From CALOFP01 sp942492635 (GTDB lineage: Bacteria > UBP6 > UBA1177 > CALOFP01), in assembly GCA_942492635.1 (NCBI GenBank), contig CALOFP010000002.1, positions 1,364,001-1,428,000 on the forward strand: a DNA stretch of 64,000 nucleotides, given 5' to 3'. The position numbers were made by a program, and so were the translations under genes. This document shows, piece after piece, positions 51,382 to 64,000 of the stretch. The notes under the pieces are model-generated. The model was not told the DNA's origin, made no database searches, and worked only from the letters and a program-made list of their open reading frames with translations. The first letter of the stretch is position 1. Every line of letters starts with the position of its first letter.

Positions 51382-51648
51382 ATGACAGAAGAAAAGAAAA
51401 AGAATATAAAACTTCAGATGAAAAACAGTGACGTTGCCGCGGGAAGTTTCGCCAACTCATTCTCAATAACCTTTTCAGAAGGGGAGTTCATAGTAGATTT
51501 TATTATGATGCAGCCTCAGGGCGGCGTAGGTATGGTGACCAACAGGGTTATCATGACTCCGGGAAAGGTTAACGATCTCTCTAATGCTCTCAGGGAGGCG
51601 CTTAAGGCGTGGGAGAATCTGAACAACTCTTCGGGCACTGTTCAGTAG
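51382..51648 (+). CDS. DUF3467 family protein
   Basis: An 88-aa protein matching DUF3467: ADVAAGSFANSF-type start (here DVAAGSFANSFSI), FIVDFIMMQPQGG and MTNRVIMTP-like segment (VTNRVIMTPGKV). Small cytosolic protein of unknown function found in many bacteria. AGGAG precedes the ATG. Last gene of the ligA unit. Confidence 0.8.
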   Translation: MTEEKKKNIKLQMKNSDVAAGSFANSFSITFSEGEFIVDFIMMQPQGGVGMVTNRVIMTPGKVNDLSNALREALKAWENLNNSSGTVQ

Positions 51649-51696
51649 TATTTTCAATTCTTTACCCATTTAAATTTCTATTTTTCGGATCATTAG

Positions 51697-51724
51697 TTGA
51701 TAAATCTGCTTTTTTGTCTATATT
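51697..51724 (+). promoter_or_regulatory. Probable promoter of the NhaD-type antiporter gene
   Basis: TTGATA at 51697-51702 and TATATT at 51719-51724 with a 16-bp spacer; 43 bp before the start codon. Confidence 0.55.
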
Positions 51725-51767
51725 AGGATCAGCCCTTTCGATTGTGAATTTGATTTAGGATGGTAGA

Positions 51768-53135
51768 ATGATGATTAGACTTGTTTTTTTGACTTTGATG
51801 CCGTTTGCCACCATGATGGCCAGCGGTCACACCGGGCACCACTCCCAGATGCCTCTGTTTATGGTAGTTCCGTTTGTTCTTATGCTTCTCTCAATAGCCG
51901 TTATGCCTCTCGTGAAGGAGAGCTGGTGGGAGCACAACAGAAACAAACTCAAGGTTGCCCTTTTTCTCGGTATTCCCACAGGACTCTACCTTCTTATTGC
52001 CGGGCATGCTCACCGTATGCTGGATGTCATGATCTTCGAATACGTGCCGTTTATCATCCTTCTCGGTGCGCTGTTTATTATCTCCGGAGGAATTCTCGTC
52101 AAGGGAGACATTGTTGCAAAGCCCTTGAACAATTCAATTTTTCTGACGATAGGGGCTCTTCTTGCAAGCGTTATAGGTACAACCGGTGCCGCAATGCTGC
52201 TTATCAGGCCCTTTCTCAACACCAACAAGCAGAGAAAGTACAAGGTTCACTCGGTGGTTTTCTTTATCTTCACCGTCTGCAACATCGGTGGTCTTCTGAC
52301 TCCTCTCGGAGATCCGCCTCTGTTTCTCGGCTATCTGAAAGGCGTCCCCTTTACATGGACTCTCTCTCTAACCCCCCAATGGTTTTTTACACTTGCGCTT
52401 CTTATTTCGATCTATTTCATATGGGATACCGTTCTTTACAGGATGGAGCCGGTGAGGTCTCAGAAAAAGAACCATGAACCAAGGCCCCTTGTCATAAGGG
52501 GGAAAATCAACTTCCTCTATCTGGGAGGTGTAGTTCTCTCTGTTGCGTTTCTTAATAACAACGTTCTTGGTTTCATTCCAGCTACACCTGACCCATACGA
52601 GCCTGCATCCTATCTCGCCTTCATACGTGAATTTGTGATGGTTATGATGGTTTTTCTTTCCGTTCGTACGACACCGAAAATGGTCAGGCTAAGAAACCAT
52701 TTTACCCTTCACCCCATCGAGGAGGTCGCATTTCTCTTCATAGGGATTTTTCTTACGATGATTCCCGCCCTTATGATTCTCGATTCAAACACGGATATGA
52801 TTACAAAGATAATGAGCTCCCCGGCCCACTTCTTCTGGGGTACCGGACTGCTCAGCTCATTCCTTGACAACGCTCCGACCTACGTTACGTTCTTTACTGC
52901 AGCGGGAATAGATCCTCATGCCTTTACAAAAGCTACCGTTCGTATTCTTTCTGCAATCTCAATGGGCGCGGTTTTCATGGGAGCCGTTACCTACATAGGA
53001 AACGGTCCCAACTTCATGGTAAAAGCCATTGCCGAGGAAACAGGTCTCAGGATGCCGTCATTTTTCGGATACATTAAGTACTCAGCTCTGATTCTCATAC
53101 CTCTTTTCATCCTTGTAACGTTTGTGTTCATATAA
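51768..53135 (+). CDS. NhaD-type sodium:proton antiporter
   Basis: A 455-aa polytopic protein of the NhaD/ArsB-citrate (ion transporter) superfamily, with about twelve hydrophobic segments. The conserved loops are IGTTGAAMLLIRPFL, NIGGLLTPLGDPPLFLGYLKG and SSFLDNAPTYVTF, which form the two symmetrical discontinuous-helix motifs. It should exchange Na+ for H+ at the inner membrane and could link to the ion gradient made by Rnf. A histidine-rich N-terminal loop (GHTGHHSQM) lies outside the first helix. Confidence 0.85.
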   Translation: MMIRLVFLTLMPFATMMASGHTGHHSQMPLFMVVPFVLMLLSIAVMPLVKESWWEHNRNKLKVALFLGIPTGLYLLIAGHAHRMLDVMIFEYVPFIILLGALFIISGGILVKGDIVAKPLNNSIFLTIGALLASVIGTTGAAMLLIRPFLNTNKQRKYKVHSVVFFIFTVCNIGGLLTPLGDPPLFLGYLKGVPFTWTLSLTPQWFFTLALLISIYFIWDTVLYRMEPVRSQKKNHEPRPLVIRGKINFLYLGGVVLSVAFLNNNVLGFIPATPDPYEPASYLAFIREFVMVMMVFLSVRTTPKMVRLRNHFTLHPIEEVAFLFIGIFLTMIPALMILDSNTDMITKIMSSPAHFFWGTGLLSSFLDNAPTYVTFFTAAGIDPHAFTKATVRILSAISMGAVFMGAVTYIGNGPNFMVKAIAEETGLRMPSFFGYIKYSALILIPLFILVTFVFI

Positions 53136-53137
53136 TG

Positions 53138-53166
53138 TGGACATTTTCCCTGTGATGTGCTACCTT
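53138..53166 (+). promoter_or_regulatory. Possible promoter of the beta-helix lipoprotein gene
   Basis: TGGACA at 53138-53143 and TACCTT at 53161-53166, spacer 17; the -35 box is identical to that of the TonB receptor promoter. The -10 box is weak. Confidence 0.35.
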
Positions 53167-53196
53167 ATTTCCGAAACAACGGGATAGGGTGAATAA

Positions 53197-54726
53197 ATGT
53201 TGATTGTATTACTTTTTGCGCTTTTTTTTGTTTCATGTGCAGAAGAGGGCCCGGATCTTTCTTCCTTTTCCCTCCCTGAAGGGTGCGGTGGAAACTGCGG
53301 TGTCATTTACGATGACGACTCTCTTTTCAATGTCTTGAACTCCGATTCCGACGGTTGCCTCTGTATCAAGGGAGGAACTTATCGACGTTCTCTGCTTATT
53401 GGTGATTCAATCAAACTTGTCGGAGAGGGTGCCGACAGTGAGCCGGTTGTTTTTTCAGGTGGAGGAGGAATACAGGTCGTTTCCGACAATGTAATGCTTA
53501 AAGACCTCAATATTGTGGGAAATGGAACCGTATTGCGTGTTAAGGATTCATCTTCGGTAAACATTCTGAGTTCAAGTTTTTCAGGAGATGGTGGGAACTC
53601 GGTATATGTTGATTCATCATCCGCTGTTATGATTAGAGATTGTTCGATAGAACACCGTTTCAATTGCGAAAGCGGAGGCGCGATCCGGATTGATAAATCT
53701 GATTCGATTACGATAGACGGGCTCGCCATGAGGCACAAGGGGAGCTGTTCAGATATTTCGGTATCTCTACATGTTGTAGACAGCAACATCAATATTTTTG
53801 AAAGCACTTTCTCAGGTGAGGGAGAGCCTGCAAGCGCAGCGGCTGAATTCAGGAATGTCAAGGCTGCCATCAGGAACAGTACTTTTTCAGGGTACACTCT
53901 GCAGGGAATTTATCTGACCGAGGGCAGTAGCCTCGACTGGTCCGGCGGTTCCTTAAAGAAAATTTTTACCGAAACAGCGGCCCTGTATGTCAGTAACGGT
54001 GAAATTCACCTTCGCAATGTTGATATTTCCGATATCGATTCAAAAACGAGCAGCGGAGGACTTGGAATTGTCGCTACAGGAAGTAATTCCTCTCTTGATC
54101 TCAAATCGGTAAAAGTGGAACGATGTCGTGGTACTGGAGTTGTCGTCGACGATAATGCAAAAGCTCTTCTCAGTGATTTTGAGGCGACGGAAAACGGCTT
54201 CGCGGGGCTCTGGGTTCAGAAAATCGGAGGAACGGATAATAAAAATATAACGATTGCGAACTCCAGGTTTGTTGGAAACGGAGCATGCTCGACATGTGTT
54301 GTTGAAAGTTGCGGTCTTGACGTCAGAAATACTATTTTTTCCGAAACCAGATCCCTGCCATGGAAAGGTTATAACGTTGGTGACGGAGTTGTAGTTTTGG
54401 GAAGTACGATTCTTAATTCCAACTGTCTGATTAATCTGGATAGTGTAAAATTTCAGAACAATTTTCGAGCAGGCATAATTTTCGATGCCATGGCTGACAG
54501 TGCCGAAAGCATGAATGGAATACAGCTTCGTAATATTGTTTTGTCGGGAGACAAGCGGCGGATGAACATTTCCAGGTACGGTATCGTAGTACAGAACGGA
54601 ACAATTCCCGAAAGTTCTCTTGTCAATATAGAAAATGCCTTTTCAGAGAACGACAAAGAACTTGACGGCATTCTTCCGGTAATTGAAAAGACCTTTGAAT
54701 TTCATTCGGATGGCAGTTATTTCTAA
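53197..54726 (+). CDS. Parallel beta-helix lipoprotein
   Basis: A 509-aa lipoprotein with signal peptide and lipobox FVSC (Cys at 14). An N-terminal Cys-containing stretch (GCGGNCGVIY, GCLCIKGGTYR) leads into many short beta-helix rungs (VSDNVMLKDLNIVG, VKDSSSVNILSSSF, VDSSSAVMIRDCSI, ENGFAGLWV), the pectate-lyase-like right-handed helix pattern seen in surface carbohydrate-active or adhesive proteins. No catalytic motif could be identified. It is a single-gene unit with an ATAGGGTG ribosome site. Confidence 0.8.
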   Translation: MLIVLLFALFFVSCAEEGPDLSSFSLPEGCGGNCGVIYDDDSLFNVLNSDSDGCLCIKGGTYRRSLLIGDSIKLVGEGADSEPVVFSGGGGIQVVSDNVMLKDLNIVGNGTVLRVKDSSSVNILSSSFSGDGGNSVYVDSSSAVMIRDCSIEHRFNCESGGAIRIDKSDSITIDGLAMRHKGSCSDISVSLHVVDSNINIFESTFSGEGEPASAAAEFRNVKAAIRNSTFSGYTLQGIYLTEGSSLDWSGGSLKKIFTETAALYVSNGEIHLRNVDISDIDSKTSSGGLGIVATGSNSSLDLKSVKVERCRGTGVVVDDNAKALLSDFEATENGFAGLWVQKIGGTDNKNITIANSRFVGNGACSTCVVESCGLDVRNTIFSETRSLPWKGYNVGDGVVVLGSTILNSNCLINLDSVKFQNNFRAGIIFDAMADSAESMNGIQLRNIVLSGDKRRMNISRYGIVVQNGTIPESSLVNIENAFSENDKELDGILPVIEKTFEFHSDGSYF

Positions 54727-55195
54727 CCAGTTTCATCGTCTGATTTGGATTTTGCGACCAAGCGAGCTTTGTGATTGACCGGGTTTCTTTCCACAGGAGC
54801 TTTTTTCTTCTCCGCTCAGGTAAAATCAGGGACCGGTTCTCAAACGGATGTGTGAGAATTTTGAAGCCTGCTGCACTTTATTGAGTCGTAAAAACTTTCT
54901 CCAACCACAAATGGTACCGCAATTGATAAAAGAACGGGTATCCTTAAAAATCCTGTCGTTAAAATGGCGGAATAATATTTTAAAAATCGCTTTGGAAAGC
55001 AAAAAAAGAAGACCGTTGACGATGTAGGATAAATGGGTGTTTTTGATATGCGTTTGCTGTAATCGTTTTAAAAACAGTACTGATTTCCCAAATGCAAAAC
55101 GTTTCAGGTGATTGTTACATAGGGAGAAATACCTTTAAGATGACAGTGCTTTTCGGAAGAATTTTTTTGTCGGAAAACTATTTTATTAATAGGAC
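54727..55195. other. Intergenic region without recognisable features
   Basis: 469 bp between convergent genes. No gene, clear terminator or close copy of the dispersed repeats was seen. Confidence 0.5.
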
Positions 55196-55528
55196 TTATA
55201 GGACCATTTTTATTCCTGGAACATCCTTCAGCCTGTGATAGAGTGCCTCCATCTTTTCCCGGGATTCAAGGGTGGTGTTGGCCGTAAAACTGATGTACGT
55301 GCCGTTCTTGCTCTCCTTGTGTCTCCATGTCTTATGAGGTACTGCAAGAGAATCGAATATCGCCTTAAGAGCATTGATGTTCTCCTCCAGAGTGCCTGTA
55401 TTCTCCATAATTATTTTTATGTCGAAATTTACAGGAAATTCAAGTTCTTCACTTTGAAGATTCGGATTAGGCCCTTTCTTTACATTGGATACATTCGGTT
55501 TGAGCTTGAACTTCTTGGTGTTTCCCAT
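55196..55528 (-). CDS. DUF493 (YbeD-like) protein
   Basis: A 110-aa protein. After a Lys/Asn/Pro-rich N-terminal tail of about 28 residues, the DUF493 ferredoxin-like fold begins with EELEFPVNFDIKIIM and ends with the strand-helix pattern YISFTANTTLESREKMEALYHRLKDVPGIKMVL (key residues YISFTA and VPGIKMVL). YbeD-type proteins are small and have been proposed to bind regulators; function unknown. It follows ptb with an 8-bp gap and an AGGAAA ribosome site. Confidence 0.8.
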   Translation of the reverse strand: MGNTKKFKLKPNVSNVKKGPNPNLQSEELEFPVNFDIKIIMENTGTLEENINALKAIFDSLAVPHKTWRHKESKNGTYISFTANTTLESREKMEALYHRLKDVPGIKMVL

Positions 55529-55536
55529 GGTTTTTC

Positions 55537-56454
55537 CTACATGCTTGCAAGGATTCCGAGTGCAACACTGTACATTTTTGTGGCAGCGTCATCGGCCCTT
55601 GATGTGATGAGAATCGGAACTTTTGCTCCCATGATTACGTGTCCGTTGCGTGCCTTTCCGTAGTAGGTTACAAGTTTTCCGAGAACGTTGCCGGCCTCGA
55701 TATTCGGAACGACGAGAATATCCGCACATCCTGCCATAACGCTGTCGATCCCTTTGATCTCGGCTGCTCTTTTGGATATTACGTTGTCGATCGCGAACGG
55801 TCCGTCAAGATATGCGTCGATCTCGATTTCTCCCTCCGCCTGCATTCTCTTGATCTCCACTGCGTCGACGGTCGACTGGATGCGTGGTGTCGCTTTTTCT
55901 ACTGCGGAGATGTAGGCCACCTTGGGTTTGTCGAATCCGAGTTTTTTGAAAACTTTTACACCGCTTTTTGTAATTTCGATCTTTGTATTGAGATCGGGAA
56001 GGGGAATAAGGCCGCCGTCGGTAAGTCCGATGAGTCTCTTTTCATCTTCATTTTCGGCCATCGGATCTTCGTATACGAGAATATCGCTTAGCACACTGCT
56101 CTCCTTGAGTCCGTTTTCCTTGCGAAGAACGGCTTTAAGAAGTGTTGCTGTGTCCAGTCTTCCCTTGAGAATGAGGTTGATCCTTCCTTCGGCTGCATGA
56201 TCTACAGCGGTGTGCGCCGATTCGTTGTCGTCGGCACAGTCGACTATCTCAAATGAATGTGTGCAGTTCATCTCCTTGAGAAGTAGCTCTATTTCGTTTT
56301 TGTTTCCAAAAAGAACAGGTACCGCAAGGTTCTCTTCGGTGATCTGTACTGCCGCTTCAAGAACGCCCTTTTTTCCGGCTGCGACAATAGCAACTCTCTG
56401 TTTATCCTGGTTTTCTTTAACTCTACCAATTATTTCGGCATAAGATTTAAACAT
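55537..56454 (-). CDS. ptb: Phosphate acyltransferase (phosphate butyryl/acetyltransferase family)
   Basis: A 305-aa protein of the PTA_PTB family. Conserved pieces are VAIVAAGKKGVLEAA, HTAVDHAAEGRINLILKG (key: LILKG), LIGLTDGGLIPLPDL, RIQSTVDAVEIKRM, YLDGPFAIDNVIS and ADILVVPNIEAGNVLGK. The length (about 300) fits phosphate butyryltransferase rather than long Pta. It would swap the acyl group of an acyl-CoA onto phosphate. No butyrate or acetate kinase gene adjoins, so the substrate is open. ATG 56454 follows AGGAG; an upstream in-frame start would extend into untranslated DNA. Confidence 0.87.
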   Translation of the reverse strand: MFKSYAEIIGRVKENQDKQRVAIVAAGKKGVLEAAVQITEENLAVPVLFGNKNEIELLLKEMNCTHSFEIVDCADDNESAHTAVDHAAEGRINLILKGRLDTATLLKAVLRKENGLKESSVLSDILVYEDPMAENEDEKRLIGLTDGGLIPLPDLNTKIEITKSGVKVFKKLGFDKPKVAYISAVEKATPRIQSTVDAVEIKRMQAEGEIEIDAYLDGPFAIDNVISKRAAEIKGIDSVMAGCADILVVPNIEAGNVLGKLVTYYGKARNGHVIMGAKVPILITSRADDAATKMYSVALGILASM

Positions 56455-56536
56455 GTGAAACTCCTTTGATTCAGGAATAATAAAAAGCTGCTTATTTGTA
56501 ACGGGAATCAAAGGAAAAAGCAAATTTTCAGAAAAA

Positions 56537-58102
56537 CTAGAAAACGAAACCTACGTATGTGTTGAGGAAGTGGAGGAGTTCGGTATCCTTCTCTTCAGTG
56601 TCGAGTCCTTCAAGGGGAAGTGCCAGCTGGTAGTTCAGTCCCGCTCTGAGACCCTTCTTGTCCTTGTATTCAACACCGAGAAAAGGTTCGAATGCTATCG
56701 GGAGTCCCTTTCCTCCTATGGTGTTGGATTTCTTGAAGGCGCTGGAGTATGTGAACCCGCCGTGGAAGCTGAGATAGTCGTAGAAGAAGTACTTGGCGTC
56801 AAGACTTACATAGTAGCCGGATGTGAAGCGACCGAGCACCTCACGCCACACCATGGAGTTGAAGTTGTAGTAGTGGTGGAATCTGAAGTTTGTTACTTCT
56901 CGATCGGTCATCTTGTCACGATCTATTGCGTTTCCGGGAAGATTGTATGAATCACCGTGAATACCGTCCGCACTGTCGCTGCTTGCGAAACCGGCGAAGA
57001 GGGTAAGGTGAAGTGTTTCCGGAATGTACTTGTAGGTCGTCTCTGTAGCGAGGCCCCACATTTCTGCATCAATTGACTTTCCGCTGCTCTCTCCTTCGGG
57101 AAAGAGTGTGCCGATTCGTCCCTTCTGTAGAGCTCCTTCTACCTTGAATGAGAGGTTTTTGTAGTAGAAATCCAGCCACAGATCGACAGTCCAGAGTTTT
57201 GCGTCGATATTCATTGTTTCGTAGCTTTGTCCTTCAGCAAGTGCTCCAGAAAGTACTTCTCCCTCGAGCGGCTTGTAGGATGTCTCGTCCCCCGATGCGC
57301 TTTTTTCAGTGGTCTTCAAAGCGGCACCTTCCTTTCTCCATGAATAGGATACCAGCGCTCCGAATTCGAAAAGGGTGTCCTCGCGAAGAAGCTTCTCGTT
57401 GAAAAGTTCGCGGTCGTCTTCCCTTTTAAGAAACATTGCCGATACGCTCCAGGCATCGTCATCCTGAGTAGCGTCGATGTAATGGTCCTGATAGGGTTTC
57501 ATCACTCCTTCTGCATTGAAATCGATGGCAGGGATAATCTTGTACTGGGCGAGCGGCACGACAAGACTCAATCTATCGACGTAGTCTCCCGGACCATAGC
57601 TCTGAAGGTTGTTGCCATCGTTATACATCATTCCAAGACCCCAGTGAAAGGGCATGCGACCGACACGAACCTCGCCGATGGGAGTGGCGATATTGGCCCA
57701 GAGACCTTCGAAGAGAAGTGGATTGGAATCGTCTCTGTCTCTCAGCTGGGTGGGATCTGTTATTCCGTTCTCGAAAAGTGCAGATGTCCGGTTGTCAGCA
57801 CCGAGAATCCTGTCGCCAAATAGAGAAAACTTCGTGTGAACTTCAAGGGTTTCAGCGACGTTGATAACCGGTTCGAGGTGAAGTTTTATGTGACTGAATG
57901 CAAGTGTCGAATCTTCAAGGTCATCCTTGAGCAGATACGGGTTGTTGCCGTTCATCGAAAGGTTGCCGAGAAGCGTGTGATTAAAGGCGAAGTAGCCGTA
58001 GAGTTCGAAAAACTTTATCGGTTTGTTTTCATCTACCTTTACCGGTTCCGCAAACAGCGAAATAGATGCAAGAATCGAAAGTAGAAGTACTATCCTGCGC
58101 AT
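56537..58102 (-). CDS. Secreted outer-membrane beta-barrel protein (TIGR04551-like)
   Basis: A 521-aa protein with a signal peptide (cleavage near FAEP). It is rich in amphipathic strands (LHLEPVINVAETLEVHTKF, EVRVGRMPFHWGLGM, TLHLTLFAGFAS, RAGLNYQLALPLEG) and ends with VGFVF, a terminal Phe typical of barrels. The phrase GRMPFHWGLGMMYNDGN recalls a deltaproteobacterial outer-membrane family (TIGR04551), a match from memory that needs a profile search. Role unknown; porin-like transport is possible. Confidence 0.72.
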   Translation of the reverse strand: MRRIVLLLSILASISLFAEPVKVDENKPIKFFELYGYFAFNHTLLGNLSMNGNNPYLLKDDLEDSTLAFSHIKLHLEPVINVAETLEVHTKFSLFGDRILGADNRTSALFENGITDPTQLRDRDDSNPLLFEGLWANIATPIGEVRVGRMPFHWGLGMMYNDGNNLQSYGPGDYVDRLSLVVPLAQYKIIPAIDFNAEGVMKPYQDHYIDATQDDDAWSVSAMFLKREDDRELFNEKLLREDTLFEFGALVSYSWRKEGAALKTTEKSASGDETSYKPLEGEVLSGALAEGQSYETMNIDAKLWTVDLWLDFYYKNLSFKVEGALQKGRIGTLFPEGESSGKSIDAEMWGLATETTYKYIPETLHLTLFAGFASSDSADGIHGDSYNLPGNAIDRDKMTDREVTNFRFHHYYNFNSMVWREVLGRFTSGYYVSLDAKYFFYDYLSFHGGFTYSSAFKKSNTIGGKGLPIAFEPFLGVEYKDKKGLRAGLNYQLALPLEGLDTEEKDTELLHFLNTYVGFVF

Positions 58103-58128
58103 TTTTCCTCCTGATCAGATTTTTTTGT

Positions 58129-58554
58129 TCATTTAAGAAAGTGATCAATGTCCACCAGTTCCATATCGGAATCGTGGAGAAGGGTGGCTGTCTCCTCCAT
58201 ATTCCATGTTTTTATAGCAACATAGCTGCTGTCCGCTGTAGATGTGAGCGAGTATATGTAGTCGATGTTTATATCGTTCCTCGTGAGAAGATCAGATATG
58301 TTGAGAAGCTCTCCGGGTTCGTTGTTGAGGCGTACGACAATAATTCTGACTATATTATATGTAAGGGACATCTCGTCCAGAATCTCTTTTGCAGATTCCG
58401 TACTGTCGACAATGAGCCTCAATTCACCGAAGTTTGCATTTTCGTTAATGGTTAAACCTATGATATTGATCGATTTTCTGCAAAGTTCCTTGAGGATGGC
58501 ACTCAAAACTCCGGGCTCGTTTCTCAGGAGTATTGACATCTGATCCACTCTCAT
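58129..58554 (-). CDS. Protein with two ACT domains
   Basis: A 141-aa protein made of two ACT domains (about 4-70 and 72-140): VDQMSILLRNEPGVLSAIL and VRLNNEPGELLNISDLL start them. ACT domains bind amino acids or other small ligands and this stand-alone pair is the type annotated as amino-acid-binding protein. ATG 58554 follows AAGGAGG; longer starts are not needed. It is the last minus-strand gene before the rrn operon. Confidence 0.85.
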   Translation of the reverse strand: MRVDQMSILLRNEPGVLSAILKELCRKSINIIGLTINENANFGELRLIVDSTESAKEILDEMSLTYNIVRIIVVRLNNEPGELLNISDLLTRNDINIDYIYSLTSTADSSYVAIKTWNMEETATLLHDSDMELVDIDHFLK

Positions 58555-58726
58555 ATAAACCTCCTTATAAAAATGGTAACCTAACATACCACTTGTTTTA
58601 GGTGGAGTCAAAATATTTCTATAGCGCTTAACCTTCCTTTAGAAAAGGTTAGAATTGGTTTGCGGAAGTGAAATGATAGCGAATTCGGGCCATTGGGAAA
58701 ATGTCGAAAAAAAGATGAAAAATTTG

Positions 58727-58755
58727 TTGACTTAAAAAAACCATTTTGCTATATT
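58727..58755 (+). promoter_or_regulatory. rRNA operon promoter
   Basis: TTGACT at 58727-58732 and TATATT at 58750-58755, spacer 17 bp. Transcription should start near 58762, leaving a leader of about 105 bases before 16S. Confidence 0.75.
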
Positions 58756-58786
58756 TGCCGAGCTTCGACGAGAGGCACGGTCATTG

Positions 58787-58809
58787 AAAACTGAGCAGCA
58801 GCAAAAGAA
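58787..58809 (+). promoter_or_regulatory. 5' arm of the 16S processing stem
   Basis: This 23-nt arm (AAAACTGAGCAGCAGC...) pairs with 60421-60443 after 16S (TTCTTTTGTTGCTGC...) over 23 bp with two G-U pairs. It is the expected RNase III stem that brackets 16S rRNA. Confidence 0.85.
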
Positions 58810-58823
58810 ATAAAAAAACGCAC

Positions 58824-58843
58824 TGAAATCCGCAAGGATTTCA
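58824..58843 (+). ncRNA. Leader hairpin of the rrn transcript
   Basis: TGAAATCC and GGATTTCA enclose a GCAA tetraloop. It lies in the leader between the 16S processing arm and the 16S 5' end and may take part in antitermination or processing. Confidence 0.7.
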
Positions 58844-58866
58844 ATGATAAAAACGTGACTAGGATT

Positions 58867-60414
<1,548 letters not shown>

Positions 60415-60532
60415 AAGAGATTCTTTTGTTGCTGCTTAGTTTTGAGTGACCTGATCACTCTGTTCTTTTTAAATTTGAACGACGGGAAGTTGGCAATGAG
60501 ACCAACTCTAGTCTTGAAAAAGGTAAACGACA
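60415..60532 (+). other. 16S-23S internal transcribed spacer without tRNA
   Basis: A 118-bp spacer. It holds the 3' arm of the 16S stem (60421-60443), a boxA-like word TGTTCTTT near 60460 and the 5' arm of the 23S stem (CCAACTCTAGTCTTGAA, 60502-60518). No tRNA-Ile or tRNA-Ala is present. Confidence 0.85.
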
Positions 60533-63460
<2,928 letters not shown>

Positions 63461-63470
63461 CCTTTACTGA

Positions 63471-63487
63471 TTCAAGACTAGAGTTGG
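63471..63487 (+). promoter_or_regulatory. 3' arm of the 23S processing stem
   Basis: TTCAAGACTAGAGTTGG is the exact reverse complement of 60502-60518, the 17-bp RNase III stem flanking 23S. Confidence 0.85.
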
Positions 63488-63512
63488 GAGTATTGTTGAC
63501 TCCCGAAGATTT

Positions 63513-63625
63513 GAGGTGACGATAGCGGAGTGGAACCACCTGAACCCATCCCGAACTCAGAAGTGAAACGCTCCAGCGCCGATGATACTGCACTCAGTGG
63601 GTGTGGGAAAGTAGGTCGTCGCCTC
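63513..63625 (+). rRNA. rrf: 5S ribosomal RNA
   Basis: About 113 bases. The ends GAGGTGACGA and TCGTCGCCTC pair as helix I; CCATCCCGAACTCAGAAGTGA is the conserved loop region (its core CCCGAACTCAGAAGTGA). Confidence 0.95.
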
Positions 63626-63635
63626 TTCTATATTT

Positions 63636-63656
63636 AACCCCCTTTCGGGGGTTTTT
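63636..63656 (+). terminator. Rho-independent terminator of the rrn operon
   Basis: AACCCCC-TTTC-GGGGGTT forms a 7-bp stem followed by a T-run, 10 bp after 5S. Confidence 0.92.
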
Positions 63657-64000
63657 GTCGTTTCGGGAGGCTCCGGATCTTCCAATTTTGAATACTACAG
63701 ATCAAATAATTCATCTATCCTGAATTCTAATGGAAAACCATCTCGCATTTTTCCTATTATCTTCGATTGAAATGAAAAAATAATTTAAAAATTTTGACTA
63801 ACCATATGAATCTTTTGCAATATCAAAACGTTGTGAAATAAAATTACATTATTTTTATTATTTTTCCGAAAAAAGGACGCAGATCAGTTTTATAGAGTTT
63901 TCCTAAGATCCTTGTTTATATCGTTTTGATCTTGATAGGGATTTTTTCGGAAATAGTACGGATGTTCAAAACAAAAGTATTGTAGAAAATAATGATGGTT
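63657..64000. other. A+T-rich intergenic DNA to the window edge
   Basis: About 340 bases with no gene, hairpin or repeat that I can support. Confidence 0.5.

Noticed and set aside
60415..60532. tRNA genes in the 16S-23S spacer
   Set aside because: The spacer is only 118 bp and shows no cloverleaf or TTCGAATC-type loop.

Overview
This window is a chromosomal stretch of a Gram-negative, probably anaerobic bacterium. Outer-membrane and lipoprotein genes (TonB-dependent receptor, many lipobox proteins, two beta-barrel candidates), a complete Rnf complex, a phosphate acyl/butyryltransferase, a DUF342/FapA protein, a eukaryote-like Ser/Thr kinase and disintegrin-like Cys-rich lipoproteins together suggest a deltaproteobacterial-grade lineage (Myxococcota, Bradymonadota or similar). 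This is an inference; the complete 16S rRNA gene at 58.9-60.4 kb would settle it.

Layout. 0-5.1 kb: two response regulators (one HDOD, one degenerate HD-GYP), a TusA-like sulfur carrier, a two-part YeeE/YedE transporter and a hybrid-free sensor kinase, all on the plus strand. 5.3-6.6 kb: an SpmA-SpmB-type fusion on the minus strand. 7.0-12.5 kb: rseC-rnfBCDGEA, closed by a strong terminator. 12.5-15.1 kb: a MITE-like inverted repeat, a MurG of the Firmicutes-like subtype and a C45-family Ntn hydrolase. 15.1-31.8 kb: an accessory region of lower gene density with lipoproteins, a metallophosphoesterase, a gingipain-like C25 peptidase, a membrane-anchored KAP NTPase, a short-chain dehydrogenase, a GNAT enzyme, a lipase-hemopexin fusion and a family of decaying dispersed repeats, one of which carries the broken 3' end of a second short-chain dehydrogenase gene. 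31.8-35.8 kb: rnhA, DUF3795, a lipoprotein, a Ser/Thr kinase and yjbQ. 36-39.4 kb: TonB-dependent receptor plus partner lipoprotein. 39.5-42.0 kb: a sulfur/Fe-S operon, DsrE-like, NifS/IscS-like, IscU-like and TusA. 42.0-49.0 kb (minus): fapA, gmk, rel/spoT, dapA, a Nudix hydrolase and a frameshifted endonuclease III. 49.2-54.7 kb (plus): a Cys-rich DUF6485 protein, ligA, DUF3467, an NhaD-type antiporter and a beta-helix lipoprotein. 55.2-58.6 kb (minus): DUF493, ptb, an outer-membrane protein and a double-ACT protein. 58.7-63.7 kb: an rrn operon (16S-23S-5S, no spacer tRNA).

How the parts fit. Rnf couples ferredoxin oxidation to NAD+ reduction and ion export, and NhaD could use or balance the sodium gradient. 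Two separate sulfur-trafficking modules are present: TusA/YeeE at 2.2-3.4 kb and DsrE/NifS-like/IscU-like/TusA at 39.5-42.0 kb. In the second, the NifS-like protein has lost the PLP-binding lysine (Arg208) and two other PLP contacts while keeping the persulfide cysteine (Cys330). I regard this as the most interesting feature of the window. Other leads are the lipase-hemopexin fusion, the KAP NTPase, the composite repeat family, and a 7-bp tandem duplication that breaks the endonuclease III gene.
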